From assembly GCF_001442625.1 (NCBI RefSeq), contig NZ_LMZQ01000001.1, positions 186,001 to 250,000 on the forward strand: 64,000 nucleotides of DNA, read 5' to 3'. Below the pieces are notes generated by a model. The model did not search any database, was not told where the DNA came from, and saw only the letters and a program-made list of their open reading frames with translations. This DNA is from Pedobacter ginsenosidimutans. GTDB lineage: Bacteria; Bacteroidota; Bacteroidia; Sphingobacteriales; Sphingobacteriaceae. Shown here one piece after another: positions 10,056-20,030 of this stretch (position 1 is the stretch's first letter; the number at the start of each line of letters is the position of its first letter). Both the position numbers and the translations under genes were made by a program.

Positions 10056-10454
10056 ATGAAATTCTTTCTGCTATTTTCTCAACTAAGTATTTGCTTCTGT
10101 CAATTGAAGGCTCAATCAAATGCCTGTCACTCCCCTGCCGGTTGGTTATATACAGACCAGCAAGGAACTTATGGCACACCAGCTGTTCCAAATTACTTAC
10201 TGGATGAAGAAAGTGATAGATATCTTAGACTTTCAGGAGTTTATTGTGCGACCAGATCTGTTGTAGGTACATGTTACATTACCTATGCCCCGAAGCCAGG
10301 TACTACGGTAGGTAATGCTGCCAGCGTTTATGGGGAATACGTTACATTTAGCCTAGTCCAGTGTGGATTGGATAGCTACGTAGTATATCTACTTTTAATT
10401 TCTGGAGCTATCGGAACTTTCTTTTTGCGCAGAAAAATACTTTTGAGTGCCTAA
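10056..10454 (+). CDS. Small exported protein with C-terminal membrane anchor/sorting-like tail
   Basis: From the ATG at 10056 the product is 132 aa: a signal peptide (MKFFLLFSQLSICFCQLKAQ), a short extracytoplasmic part with four spaced Cys residues, and a C-terminal Leu/Ile-rich transmembrane helix followed at once by RRK (GAIGTFFLRRK). This signal peptide - short Cys-containing domain - TM - Arg/Lys tail layout resembles sorting-tail (CTERM) proteins handled by exosortase-like enzymes in Bacteroidota, but no such enzyme lies in the window. An upstream ATG at 9912 in the same frame is possible. I do not recognise the family. Confidence 0.55.
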   Translation: MKFFLLFSQLSICFCQLKAQSNACHSPAGWLYTDQQGTYGTPAVPNYLLDEESDRYLRLSGVYCATRSVVGTCYITYAPKPGTTVGNAASVYGEYVTFSLVQCGLDSYVVYLLLISGAIGTFFLRRKILLSA

Positions 10455-10707
10455 ACAGCAACTCAGGTTAATTCCTAGTGGATCTTGAATTACAACTATA
10501 ACATAATATTGATTTTGGGCTATTTACAATTTTGACCGCTAGAATAAAACCTTTTGATAATCATATCAGCGGTATATTGACAGGTAAAATGCTGTATTAT
10601 TTTTAATGGGGCAATACTATACTAACATATAATTAATACTATTGAAATCTGGCATACTAAAATTCAGACATCCTGGGTTAGATAACATATACTTTAATCG
10701 AACTAAA

Positions 10708-12036
10708 ATGAAAAGAGGCCTTTTTACAGCATTATCAATAATATTAATATTTATTATTTCCTGCAAAAAATCTGAGAATAAAGTCGCTGGAGATCAGGCC
10801 AAACCTGTAGCTGAGAAAAAAGTTTACCTACCAAATGAATGGAAAAAAATTGACCTAAATAATAATGACAGTGAATGGAGTAATCTCCGCAGTGCCAAGT
10901 CAGCCAACGTTGTTGTATTCTGGCAGAAAGGTTTCGGAGATGATCCATCGAAAGCAACTGATGCCAGTATGCGTTTCAATAAGGAAGTAATCTTGCAGAA
11001 AGCTGAGCGGATATATGAAACTTACCGTAATACTTTAAAATTTACGGGATTAAATACCCGAACGGATTCATTGCGAATGATGATACAGGTGGTTTATAGC
11101 AAGGATTGGGTTGCTGCAGGATCAGGATGGGATAACATTATAGGCGCATTATGGGTTACGCCCAGGGCACTCAATATAGACGCCGTATTGGCGCATGAGC
11201 TGGGCCATTGCTTTCAATATCAGGTGGCATGTGATGGGATGTATGGTTTTAGGGATCAAAATTATGTTGGTTCATTTTGGGAGCAATGTGCCCAGTATAT
11301 GGCTCGGCAGATTTACCCTGCAAGTCAACTCGATGACCTGAAATTTTTTACAGATAATTCATACCGTAATTTTTCAAATGAAGAAATCCGCTACCAATCC
11401 TTCCACTTACAGGAGTACTGGAAATTAAAACGGGGGGCAGACTTTATTGGAAAGCTATGGCGTGGCGCAATTAAACCAGAGCATCCTTTGCAAACCTATA
11501 AAAGAATTGCGGGGATAGACCAACCTGGATTAAATGACGAGATTGCAGACTATGCCATGCGCTGTGTAAGCTGGGATCTGCCAAATGGCGAGTATGTGAG
11601 ATCAGCTGCAACCCGGACAAATGCTCGTTTAACGACGAAACTTATTAAGAGCACTACCGATAATAGCTATATTGTAGACCCAACGGTTGCCCCAGAACCT
11701 TATGGATTCAATGCATTTGAACTAAATATGCCAACAAGCAGCAACCAGGTGTCTGTTAGTTTTACTGGACTAGATAACACAAAGTATAAGTCATTTCAAG
11801 GTTGGCGATATGGATTTGTAAGCTTAGATGCCGCAAACATACCAACATATGGAACCTTGGGTAAAACCGATATGGGTACAGTCAGCTTTACTGTTCCAGC
11901 TAGCAGTGTAAAGCTATGGTTTGTCGTTACCGGCGCACCTGTAACTCACTACAATCATGTGTGGGGGACCTCACAAATTGAAATACCAAAATTCAATTAC
12001 AAAGTGAATTTTAGCAATACATCACCAAAGATTTAA
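10708..12036 (+). CDS. DUF6055-like lipoprotein with zinc-metallopeptidase HExxH motif
   Basis: An upstream TTG (10642) is in frame, but the ATG at 10708 starts the lipoprotein signal peptide (lipobox FIISC) and gives 442 residues. The central domain contains LAHELGHCFQYQ with H163-E-x-x-H167, the gluzincin-like zinc motif, then a Trp/Glu-rich segment (FWEQCAQYMARQ) that could supply the third ligand. A C-terminal beta-rich module follows (from about residue 320). The pattern fits surface-attached DUF6055 family proteins, for which I know no firmly assigned substrate. It lies between the two polysaccharide loci on the opposite strand. Confidence 0.72.
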   Translation: MKRGLFTALSIILIFIISCKKSENKVAGDQAKPVAEKKVYLPNEWKKIDLNNNDSEWSNLRSAKSANVVVFWQKGFGDDPSKATDASMRFNKEVILQKAERIYETYRNTLKFTGLNTRTDSLRMMIQVVYSKDWVAAGSGWDNIIGALWVTPRALNIDAVLAHELGHCFQYQVACDGMYGFRDQNYVGSFWEQCAQYMARQIYPASQLDDLKFFTDNSYRNFSNEEIRYQSFHLQEYWKLKRGADFIGKLWRGAIKPEHPLQTYKRIAGIDQPGLNDEIADYAMRCVSWDLPNGEYVRSAATRTNARLTTKLIKSTTDNSYIVDPTVAPEPYGFNAFELNMPTSSNQVSVSFTGLDNTKYKSFQGWRYGFVSLDAANIPTYGTLGKTDMGTVSFTVPASSVKLWFVVTGAPVTHYNHVWGTSQIEIPKFNYKVNFSNTSPKI

Positions 12037-12110
12037 TTCTGACAAAAATAAATTTCATCTAATCCGAAACAGAATGAATAGATCATTAAAGAGGTAAATT
12101 GATAGAGTAT

Positions 12111-13046
12111 TTATCTGACAAGTTTTTTCACTATTGAATCATTTACCCATATTACACTGCCATGCCTAGCACCTTCTGGCATGTTTAGTTTATCGGAAAC
12201 GTCTTCCCAATTCTTAAGGTCGTTGGAGACGACAGCACCATATTTATGCGCTTCATATTTATCAAAATAGACAGTCCATCTTCCTTTTATCATCACTGCA
12301 GTTGGCCCCTCTGCCCAATAATTACCCGTAATAGGCAATGATGGGGCGCTATATGGCCCATCGATATTTTTACTGTAGGAAATTAGGATATTTTTCTTTG
12401 CCGTGGGATATTTGGTTTCATCTTTCAGAAACATTAAATAACCATTTTTATACTTTTGGATACTGGCATCGATAACATTAAATCCTTTATTATACAGCAG
12501 TTTTGTTTGACCAAAAGATTTAAAGTCCTTGGTTGTAACAGAATATATCCTATGATTCTTCTCTCCAGGCACTTCTGTTTCTTTAAATCTTCCTGAAATG
12601 GTACTTGCCCAGTAAATAAAATATGATTTATGCTCATAATCATAACTTATCTCAGGAGCCCAGCAGTTTTGTGCACCTTGCTCATGTTCCATTACTGGCA
12701 AATATTGCTGCTCCGACCAGTTGATCAGATCCTTTGATCGCGAATAACCAATACCACGCTCTTTCCAACTTACCGTCCAAACCATGTGAAAAAAACCATC
12801 AGGTCCATAAATTATAGATGGATCTCTCATGAGCTTATCCTTACCAACCATAGGCATCAAAAAACTGCTGTCATTACCTAGAGCTGCCCATTGCATGCCA
12901 TCTTTACTGCTAGCAATATGCAAACCATCCTCACCATTCCCCTTGAAGTAAAAGAATAAAAGCGTCTTCGATTCTTTTCTGGACTGAGCAACTACTAATG
13001 AATTAAATACAAATGTGAATGATAACAGAACAATTATCTTTTTCAT
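12111..13046 (-). CDS. GH43-like five-bladed beta-propeller glycosidase (exported)
   Basis: The ATG at 13046 (MKKIIVLLSFTF) begins the signal peptide and is chosen over an upstream ATG at 13073; the protein is 311 aa. Propeller features include MRDPSIIYGPDGFFHMVWTV (catalytic-base type Asp), NCWAPEISYDYEHKSYFIYW and WAEGPTAVMIKGRWTVYFDK (EGP acid motif), all typical of GH43 and related families. Such enzymes release L-arabinose, D-xylose or galactose from plant polysaccharides. It follows the GH28 gene by 70 bp on the same strand and is probably the last gene of the sigma/FecR-linked locus. Confidence 0.85.
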   Translation of the reverse strand: MKKIIVLLSFTFVFNSLVVAQSRKESKTLLFFYFKGNGEDGLHIASSKDGMQWAALGNDSSFLMPMVGKDKLMRDPSIIYGPDGFFHMVWTVSWKERGIGYSRSKDLINWSEQQYLPVMEHEQGAQNCWAPEISYDYEHKSYFIYWASTISGRFKETEVPGEKNHRIYSVTTKDFKSFGQTKLLYNKGFNVIDASIQKYKNGYLMFLKDETKYPTAKKNILISYSKNIDGPYSAPSLPITGNYWAEGPTAVMIKGRWTVYFDKYEAHKYGAVVSNDLKNWEDVSDKLNMPEGARHGSVIWVNDSIVKKLVR

Positions 13047-13116
13047 AAATATGGCAGTTTTATGTTTGATCACCGCTATGATCTTTAAAGTCTTTAGGCA
13101 AAATCTTTTAAGGAAA

Positions 13117-14625
13117 TTACTCTTTGGTCACTATAGCATTCAAAACTTTTGGAATATCCATTTCTTGGACAGATAAATCTTTTATGTTCCGATAAACAAT
13201 TGCTGGAATGGGCGCATTATAAGGGATCGACAGGTTATTTATATCTAGCTTTGAAACATCATCAAATAATAAAGCTGGTCTGAAATCTTCACCCTTTAAG
13301 CTAACCTTGCAATTAATAATATTTACCCGTCTGGCATGCCTAATATACATTCCCCATGAAGGAAGTTCTCCGAACATTGTAAATTCCGGATAAGCCGAGG
13401 CATTTTCACTTACAGTAGCTAAAGAATCCAAACTATGAAAAGCTTTCGTTTTACTAGCCCCGCCTCCGTATTCTATCACAATATTTTTCAAAGTAATATT
13501 TTCAATTAAATGTCCAGGAAGTCCTGTTATCGATGCAGGTAGCAGGTTGTGTGGCGGGACTTTGGGCAATGGGCCTTCCAGAGGATAACCAATATCTGGC
13601 TTACCGGATGGTACCTCTACGTTAAAATTATCAAAACTTATGTTTTTTACTGAACTATAAGCTCCATCTTTATTCCTGTGACCCAAACGGACAAAAATTG
13701 CATTCCCGGTATTTTTAGCTTTTATATTATTTACCCTTACTCCATCGATAAAACCGCCATCAACTGCCTCTATGGCAACAGCTGAACGATAAGTATCGAA
13801 AACAACCAGGTTTCTTACTGTAATATTTTTGAAACCACCAACCGAACCCGTGCCAATTTTAAATCCACTGGCACTTGACCTAAGCACGCAATTCTCAACC
13901 ACTATATTCTCGCAGATGCCTTTAATTGTTTCTGATTTAAGGCATATGGCATCGTCTGCAGCATTAAAATAGCTGTTGGAGATAACCACATTTTTTGAAT
14001 CAACAATATCTATCCCATCATTATTCCAGTATGTGGTACTGTGGACCTTGATGCTGTCTATGGTCACCTCATTGCATTCTTTGTAATTCTGGACCCAGCT
14101 GGCAGCATCTTTAAGTGTAATACCGCTAACTTTAACCTTCTGACAACCTTTAAAAAAAAGTATATTTGTTCTGTTCGCTTCAGTGGGGCGTTTGACGAGC
14201 CACTGATCATCGCTGATTTCTCCTGATCTGAGGCGCTGAAATATACTGAGCATTAACTTATGGGCCTGCCCATCGATAGTACCTTTTCCTGTTATAGAAA
14301 CGTTTTGCTGATTTATTGAACTCACTACGGCCATTTTTCCATCGCTGTAGCTCATTCTTTCAGCGATGCCCATAAGTACGGAATTAGATTCTAAATGAAG
14401 CTCTACATTGCTTTTCAAAATCAAAGGCCCGGTAATAAAATTGCCTGCAGGTATAATCACTCGTCCTCCACCTTCTGCGTTAGCGTTATCTATGGCGTTT
14501 TGTATGAATTTTGAATTATCAGCTTTTTCAATACCTGCGCCGAAGTTTAAAATATCAAATTGTTTCTGAGCAAAAAGTGATAATGAAAAAAATATGTTAA
14601 GGCATAATAGGATTGAATTTTTCAT
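13117..14625 (-). CDS. GH28 family polygalacturonase-like right-handed beta-helix hydrolase
   Basis: The 502-aa protein has a signal peptide and a parallel beta-helix typical of GH28. The catalytic aspartates are in place: NNDGIDI (D203) and AADDAICLKS (D224, D225), with the family's 21/22-residue spacing. The usual GHG motif is replaced by SSASGFKIGTGS, as in the exo-acting or rhamnogalacturonan-directed branch common in Bacteroidota. The likely role is cleavage of galacturonic-acid-containing pectin. It lies downstream of the SusD gene at 14738-16477, separated from it by a strong hairpin. Confidence 0.9.
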   Translation of the reverse strand: MKNSILLCLNIFFSLSLFAQKQFDILNFGAGIEKADNSKFIQNAIDNANAEGGGRVIIPAGNFITGPLILKSNVELHLESNSVLMGIAERMSYSDGKMAVVSSINQQNVSITGKGTIDGQAHKLMLSIFQRLRSGEISDDQWLVKRPTEANRTNILFFKGCQKVKVSGITLKDAASWVQNYKECNEVTIDSIKVHSTTYWNNDGIDIVDSKNVVISNSYFNAADDAICLKSETIKGICENIVVENCVLRSSASGFKIGTGSVGGFKNITVRNLVVFDTYRSAVAIEAVDGGFIDGVRVNNIKAKNTGNAIFVRLGHRNKDGAYSSVKNISFDNFNVEVPSGKPDIGYPLEGPLPKVPPHNLLPASITGLPGHLIENITLKNIVIEYGGGASKTKAFHSLDSLATVSENASAYPEFTMFGELPSWGMYIRHARRVNIINCKVSLKGEDFRPALLFDDVSKLDINNLSIPYNAPIPAIVYRNIKDLSVQEMDIPKVLNAIVTKE

Positions 14626-14692
14626 TTAGTAGGGATAAGTGATTGAGTGGTGTTAGATAAAAGAAAGTGTTCTCAAATTATGATACTTAAAG

Positions 14693-14728
14693 CGCTCCGC
14701 GCACATCAAACCGAACGTGCGCGGAGCG
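14693..14728 (-). terminator. 12-bp intercistronic hairpin between susD and GH28
   Basis: CGCTCCGCGCAC (14693-14704) and GTGCGCGGAGCG (14717-14728) are perfect complements around a 12-nt loop. On the minus strand the hairpin falls 9 bp after the SusD stop. A weak T-rich stretch follows. It could be a partial terminator or an mRNA-stabilising structure that keeps susCD transcript above that of the downstream enzymes. Confidence 0.75.
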
Positions 14729-14737
14729 AAACAAGGT

Positions 14738-16477
14738 TTAGTAGCCAGGATTTTGAGCAAAGACAGCTCCACGATTCAAGTCTATCTGGCTCTGAGGTAT
14801 CGGCCGTAAGAGGTGAAAAGATTTTAGGCTATTCGCCGCTCTCGCTTCTTCGTTATAGGCAAGCACCCTGGATAATAATTTACCTGTGCGTTTAAGCTCA
14901 AACCATCTGAATTCTTCTCCAGCAAGCTCGCGGGCACGCTCATCAAGAATAGCATCCAATGACAGGGCACTCACCTGCATTTCTGCTGCATATGTGTTAC
15001 CAGTCGCTGTGTTGACACCTGCTTTGGCAGCTCTTGAACGAACTGCATTAAAGAACTGAAGTGCTTTAGTCAAATTTCCTGCCTGAAGATAAGCTTCAGC
15101 TGCCAGAAGATAAGTTTCTCCTAAGCGGAATACATATGTATCTCTTGTTCCTCCATTATCAGTAAAAGTCACATTAGGATCCCTGAATTTTTTGAATAAT
15201 GGGAATGTCCTTGTATTTCCAGTAAACGGAGAACTTCGATATTCATCGGGATTAAAAACGTAATATTTTCTATTTGCCTTTTGGGCAGGTGTAAAAGCAA
15301 TATCGGGGTAGAAAATCACAGTATCCCCCACTGCAAATGTCTTACCGTTTAAATTGCCTGCCGTTTGTGCGGTAAGTCCGGTCCAAACGCTCGCAAGGTA
15401 TCTGCTATCCCTTGCTTTATCAAAAAGGCTAAAAAAGAAAGGATCAGGTACAGCGGTATGTGCAGCGTTGGGTTTATTATAAAACGCTGCACGACCAATT
15501 GTAGCCACATTTTGTACATCCCAAAGAAAATATTGTTGCTGAGAACTTCCAACGACAGCAGTTCCTGAAGCTGCAGAACCCCCGGCAACAGCAGGCAATC
15601 CCGGCTTTCCAAGGAAATAAACGGCGTTTGTAGCTGCTGTTGTGCTATATTGTACAGAAAAAATTACCTCTGAATTTATTTGGAAGTTCGCTGTTGAAGG
15701 ATCAAACATACTCGAGTAGTTTGGACGAAGTGAATAGGTCCCTGAGTTGATAAGTGTTTCAGCAAGAGTTGCGGCTTGATTGAAGTCTGCATTTCCTGAG
15801 CCAAAGGATTTATATCCTCTGGTCAGATACACTTTAGATAGAAGATGCTGAGCAAAACCCCTGGTTACCCTACCCTGATCTGTCGTGGTTAGTGGCAAAA
15901 CAGCGATCGCTTCCGATAAATCTTTTATAATCTGTAGATAGACTTCACTTTCCGGATTTCGTGTGAAGGAATTACTAACGGTTACAGTTCTATTTGTAAC
16001 TAAGGGTACATCACCAAAGGTTTCTACTAGAAGGTAATAGCAATATGCTCTCAATGCTTTAGATTCTCCTATTCTTGCATTCAAAGTCGCTGCATCCATA
16101 CCCTGAACCTGGGTTGCCCAATATAATGTATTATTGGTTCCACCGATGGCATAATAAAGCTGTTTCCAGTAGTTGTCCACATCAACCAATGAAGAATTAA
16201 GTGAAACATTATACATGTTCAGGGCATTAACATCAGTGGTCGCGTAAGAAGAAAAAACATCTGTTCCAAGATTATATAAGGAACTCATTCCGACTATGTA
16301 ACGGAAGTTTGGATAATTAGAACGCGCCAGATCTTCAAAGCCCTGTTTGGTCACATAATAGTTCTGATCGGTGGCTGAGCCAAGATTAGACTCTTCAATA
16401 TATTTCTTGCAACTTGTGCAGGTAATGGCTAGGCCTAAAAAAAGCACAGCCAAAATTTTGTTTATTATATATTTCAT
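14738..16477 (-). CDS. RagB/SusD family outer-membrane lipoprotein
   Basis: The 579-aa protein starts with a lipoprotein signal (lipobox ITCTSC) and KKYIEESNLGSATDQNYYV. TPR-like helices (ALRAYCYYLLVETFGDVPLV) and the C-terminal region DERARELAGEEFRWFELKRTGKLL plus LRPIPQSQIDLN are diagnostic of SusD/RagB. It is the glycan-binding lid of the SusC transporter encoded 27 bp upstream. Control would come through the sigma/FecR pair at 20031-21733. Confidence 0.96.
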   Translation of the reverse strand: MKYIINKILAVLFLGLAITCTSCKKYIEESNLGSATDQNYYVTKQGFEDLARSNYPNFRYIVGMSSLYNLGTDVFSSYATTDVNALNMYNVSLNSSLVDVDNYWKQLYYAIGGTNNTLYWATQVQGMDAATLNARIGESKALRAYCYYLLVETFGDVPLVTNRTVTVSNSFTRNPESEVYLQIIKDLSEAIAVLPLTTTDQGRVTRGFAQHLLSKVYLTRGYKSFGSGNADFNQAATLAETLINSGTYSLRPNYSSMFDPSTANFQINSEVIFSVQYSTTAATNAVYFLGKPGLPAVAGGSAASGTAVVGSSQQQYFLWDVQNVATIGRAAFYNKPNAAHTAVPDPFFFSLFDKARDSRYLASVWTGLTAQTAGNLNGKTFAVGDTVIFYPDIAFTPAQKANRKYYVFNPDEYRSSPFTGNTRTFPLFKKFRDPNVTFTDNGGTRDTYVFRLGETYLLAAEAYLQAGNLTKALQFFNAVRSRAAKAGVNTATGNTYAAEMQVSALSLDAILDERARELAGEEFRWFELKRTGKLLSRVLAYNEEARAANSLKSFHLLRPIPQSQIDLNRGAVFAQNPGY

Positions 16478-16504
16478 ATCAAATATCTTAAGGATACTAG
16501 GGAA

Positions 16505-19500
16505 TTATAAAGTTAAATTAACACCAAAAATGAAAGTCCTGCTTCTGAAACCTTGCAGTCCAAAGGAACTTAAATCAGCGGTTTCGGGATCCCATCCGAT
16601 AAACTTAGTCCATATAAAAGGATTATATGCTGTCGAATAAATCCTTAGACTGGTTAATCCTATTTTTTCCGCCAGGACTTTCGGTGCTGTGTAACCAAGG
16701 GTCATGTTACTGATTTTGGTATAGGAAGAGTTCTGATAGGTAGCTATAGTCCTTCTGGTTGCATCAGTTTCAATGGCATTATTTGCCCAGGTATTGCTTG
16801 GATTTGTTGGTGTCCAGTAACTACGGTTGTACGCACCAAATCTAGCCCTGCTTTGATCACCGTTCAAATACTGGTCTAAAAAGGTGCTCTGTTGAAGGGT
16901 GCCTTGACGAGTATAAACAGTAATACCAAAGTCGAAATTTTTGTAAGAAAAGTTATTGGTTATCCCACCAAACCAGTCTGGAATATCACTACCTAATACA
17001 ACCCTGTCGTCAGCTGTGATTTTACCATCATTATTAACATCCAATAATTTGTACTGACCTGGCTTCTGTCCAAATACAGCAGCCTGAGCTGCTTCTTCAG
17101 TCTGCCATACGCCAACAATTTTATAATTGTAAAGCACTCGGGCTTTTTCACCAATGAATCTGGCATTTCCAACATCGTTGGCTCCATTACCAAACAAATC
17201 GATTATCCGGTTATTGTTTTTAGAGAAATTGATATTTGTTGTCCATTTAAAATCGCGCCCAGTGATGTTGACAGTATTTAGTCCAAGTTCAATGCCACTA
17301 TTGCGGATAGAGCCAATATTCGCAGTTACGCTTGCATAACCATTTGCTGCAGGAATCTGCTGAGGGAGTAGAGTTCCTTTTGCAGTTTTGTTGTAATAAT
17401 CAAAAGTCAAGGCAATGCGGTTAGATAATACGTTTAATTCCAGACCTGCATTATATTCGGTTGTTTTTTCCCAGGTCAGCGCATTTGGTGCAAGGTTTAC
17501 CACGCCTGAACCATTCGCGGTTGCTCCATTAAAGTCGTAAAAACTCGTTGCAACCGCAGATTGAGTGACATAGGGATAAAAGTATGTACCATTTACCGCA
17601 GCATTACCAGACTTGCCATAACTAAAACGGAATTTCAGAAAACTTATAAAATCAATATCTTTAATAAAATCCTCTTCACTTGCTACCCAACCTAAGGCTG
17701 CAGATGGAAAAAATCCCCATTTATTTCCGTCGGCAAATATTGAATTCCCATCTGCCCGACCAGTTAAGGTGAACAGATATTTTCCTTTATATGTGTAATT
17801 AGCCCTGGCGAAATAGGAGTTGATAGTCTGCTTGGTATATGCACTTGAAACGGTTGTTGCTGGCGCAATTCCATTGATAGTAGTTACATTACCAACATTA
17901 TACCATAGGGATCTGTAAGGCAGCCCAGAGACAGAAATTAAATTATTATCGCTTTGGTAATAATTTATTGAGCTACCTAAGGTCATCTCAATTTTATGAG
18001 CTTCATTTATCGTCTTATTATATATCAATAGATTATCGAATGTGTAGTTTACCAGATGGCTCGCGCTATTGGTCGCCGCATTTGGTCTGGTTCCCGCACC
18101 TATTTTCGAGAATGTATCCGTATAGGTTCCTGCACGCTGAAAAGTGATATCCGGGGTAAAAGAAGAACGAAACTTCAAATCTTTAAAAAATGTCAGCTCA
18201 GCAAAAATATTGGGCAACATCCTTACATATTGAGTCTTACGGATCTCATTATCAAAATCAAATACTGGATTGGTAATTTGTGCTTCTGTCTCATAAGCAA
18301 AAAAACGGTTACTCCCATCGGCATTTAAAGCACTGCCAGTTGGACGAAGTCGATACGCACTCCTGAAAGCCTCTCCGCTGCCAAGATTCAAGTCAGTGTA
18401 TGCACCATAAAGTGACGCCCCGACCTTTATAGCGTTGTTAAAAGTTTTCTCCATTCCGACCTTCAACGTATATTTTTTTGTATTTTCAATCTTAACAGTA
18501 CCCTGATATAACTGGTATCCTGCTGACAAGAAATAAATCGTTTTCTGGTCACCGCCAGTAATAGATAGATTATGGTTGGTTTGCAGTCCATTCTGTTTGA
18601 TTAAACTTACCCAATCTGTATAGTTGCCGCTGGCAATATTTGCCAGCTCAGTAGGTGAGAAAATTTGGGCGTCAGTATATGACACAGCAGGAGTAGCATT
18701 ACTTCCCAAAGTTTTATAAAATTCCCGTGCATAATCTACAAACTGGGTGCCCGTCATTACTTCGGGCAGGTTATAAGCATTTACAAAGCCAACATACCCA
18801 TCATAAGAAATTTTAGTCTGGCCGTTGGAGCCTCTTTTAGTTGTTACAATTACAACTCCATTTGCTCCTCGGGAACCAAAAATAGCCGTTGATGATGCAT
18901 CTTTTAAGACATCCATACGCTCAATATCTGCAGGATTGATGTCGTTTATATTAGAAACAGGAATTCCATCAACTACATAAAGAGGCTGAGTATTGCCGTA
19001 TATAGAATTTACTCCGCGTATTTCCACAGTCATATCAGCGCCTGGCTTCCCAGAGCTTCGTTTCACATCCACTCCAGCCATTCGTCCCTGTAATGCTTCC
19101 TGCGCATTTGGAGCGCGGGATTTGATAATTTCGTCAGCATTTAATGATGCGACGCTACCAGTTAGATCACTTTTCTTTTTGGTTCCATAACCTACAACAA
19201 CTACCTCATTTAAAGATTTATTGTCTGCAATAAGTTTTACGGTTAGTGATTTAGAACTATTTACAGAAACTTCCTGTGAGTTGTAGCCGATATATTTGAA
19301 TACCAGGATATCACCTGAACTGGGAACAGAAATTTTAAAATTGCCGTTAGGATCAGTTACAGTACCCCTTGTTGTTCCCTTAATCGTTACGCTAACACCA
19401 GGAATTGGTAGATCTTTTTCATCAACGACCTTCCCGCTCACCTCAATTGCTGCTGTAAAACGATTATTTAATGATATAGTTTCCGGCTGGGCATCGATTA

Positions 19501-19807
19501 GGATTACCTTCGTTTTAAAAACCTTGTAGGAAATGTGGTATTGATTTAATAATCCATCAAGCACTTCGCGGATGGTTTGGTTATTGAAGTTGGCACTGAT
19601 CTTTGCACCTGACTGAATAACATCTTGATTGTAAATAAATTCAACCCTGTGTGCTTTCTCGAGCTGTTTCAAGATCTCCTTAAGATTTTTGTCCCGTACA
19701 GACAAGCTAATCTTTTTATTTAATGCTTCCTGGGCAGAGCTTGTTTTAGAGAAGGTGATACCAGTCATCAATATGATGATAAGAAGCTGACTGAGTGTTA
19801 TTTTCAT
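16505..19807 (-). CDS. STN-domain SusC/RagA family TonB-dependent transporter
   Basis: The ATG at 19807 (MKITLSQLLIIILM) starts the signal peptide and gives 1100 aa; an upstream in-frame ATG at 19849 is less likely. Order of domains: STN (about residues 30-100, LSVRDKNLKEILKQLEKAHRVEF in two blocks), CarboxypepD-like domain (SGKVVDEKDLPIPGVSVTIK), plug (ALQGRMAGVDVKRSSGKPGA, LYVVDGIPVSN), and barrel. The STN domain is known to contact FecR-type anti-sigma factors, so this transporter probably senses its substrate and signals through the FecR/sigma pair directly upstream. It imports oligosaccharides with the SusD at 14738-16477. Confidence 0.96.
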   Translation of the reverse strand: MKITLSQLLIIILMTGITFSKTSSAQEALNKKISLSVRDKNLKEILKQLEKAHRVEFIYNQDVIQSGAKISANFNNQTIREVLDGLLNQYHISYKVFKTKVILIDAQPETISLNNRFTAAIEVSGKVVDEKDLPIPGVSVTIKGTTRGTVTDPNGNFKISVPSSGDILVFKYIGYNSQEVSVNSSKSLTVKLIADNKSLNEVVVVGYGTKKKSDLTGSVASLNADEIIKSRAPNAQEALQGRMAGVDVKRSSGKPGADMTVEIRGVNSIYGNTQPLYVVDGIPVSNINDINPADIERMDVLKDASSTAIFGSRGANGVVIVTTKRGSNGQTKISYDGYVGFVNAYNLPEVMTGTQFVDYAREFYKTLGSNATPAVSYTDAQIFSPTELANIASGNYTDWVSLIKQNGLQTNHNLSITGGDQKTIYFLSAGYQLYQGTVKIENTKKYTLKVGMEKTFNNAIKVGASLYGAYTDLNLGSGEAFRSAYRLRPTGSALNADGSNRFFAYETEAQITNPVFDFDNEIRKTQYVRMLPNIFAELTFFKDLKFRSSFTPDITFQRAGTYTDTFSKIGAGTRPNAATNSASHLVNYTFDNLLIYNKTINEAHKIEMTLGSSINYYQSDNNLISVSGLPYRSLWYNVGNVTTINGIAPATTVSSAYTKQTINSYFARANYTYKGKYLFTLTGRADGNSIFADGNKWGFFPSAALGWVASEEDFIKDIDFISFLKFRFSYGKSGNAAVNGTYFYPYVTQSAVATSFYDFNGATANGSGVVNLAPNALTWEKTTEYNAGLELNVLSNRIALTFDYYNKTAKGTLLPQQIPAANGYASVTANIGSIRNSGIELGLNTVNITGRDFKWTTNINFSKNNNRIIDLFGNGANDVGNARFIGEKARVLYNYKIVGVWQTEEAAQAAVFGQKPGQYKLLDVNNDGKITADDRVVLGSDIPDWFGGITNNFSYKNFDFGITVYTRQGTLQQSTFLDQYLNGDQSRARFGAYNRSYWTPTNPSNTWANNAIETDATRRTIATYQNSSYTKISNMTLGYTAPKVLAEKIGLTSLRIYSTAYNPFIWTKFIGWDPETADLSSFGLQGFRSRTFIFGVNLTL

Positions 19808-19938
19808 AATCTTGCACCAGAGATGCGGATGAAGTAAACAAAAATTCATAATTTCGAAGTAATTGTATTTTGAAAAAAAAATATAATAAACGGCCCTTCA
19901 CCAATTTTTTTGATGTTCCATTTGGGCTAAAATTTCGA

Positions 19939-19966
19939 GTACAGAAGTGTGACAGCACTTCTGTAC
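19939..19966 (-). terminator. 11-bp perfect hairpin between fecR-type gene and susC
   Basis: GTACAGAAGTG (19939-19949) pairs with CACTTCTGTAC (19956-19966) around a 6-nt loop. It lies 65 bp after the FecR stop and about 130 bp before the susC start, so it may end or attenuate the sigma/anti-sigma transcript. The T-tract on the minus strand is weak. Confidence 0.6.
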
Positions 19967-20030
19967 CTTTTTATGGATGTCAGATTGCTTAAGTTGGGTA
20001 TGAAGACTTCATCGTTTTTGATTTATTTGG

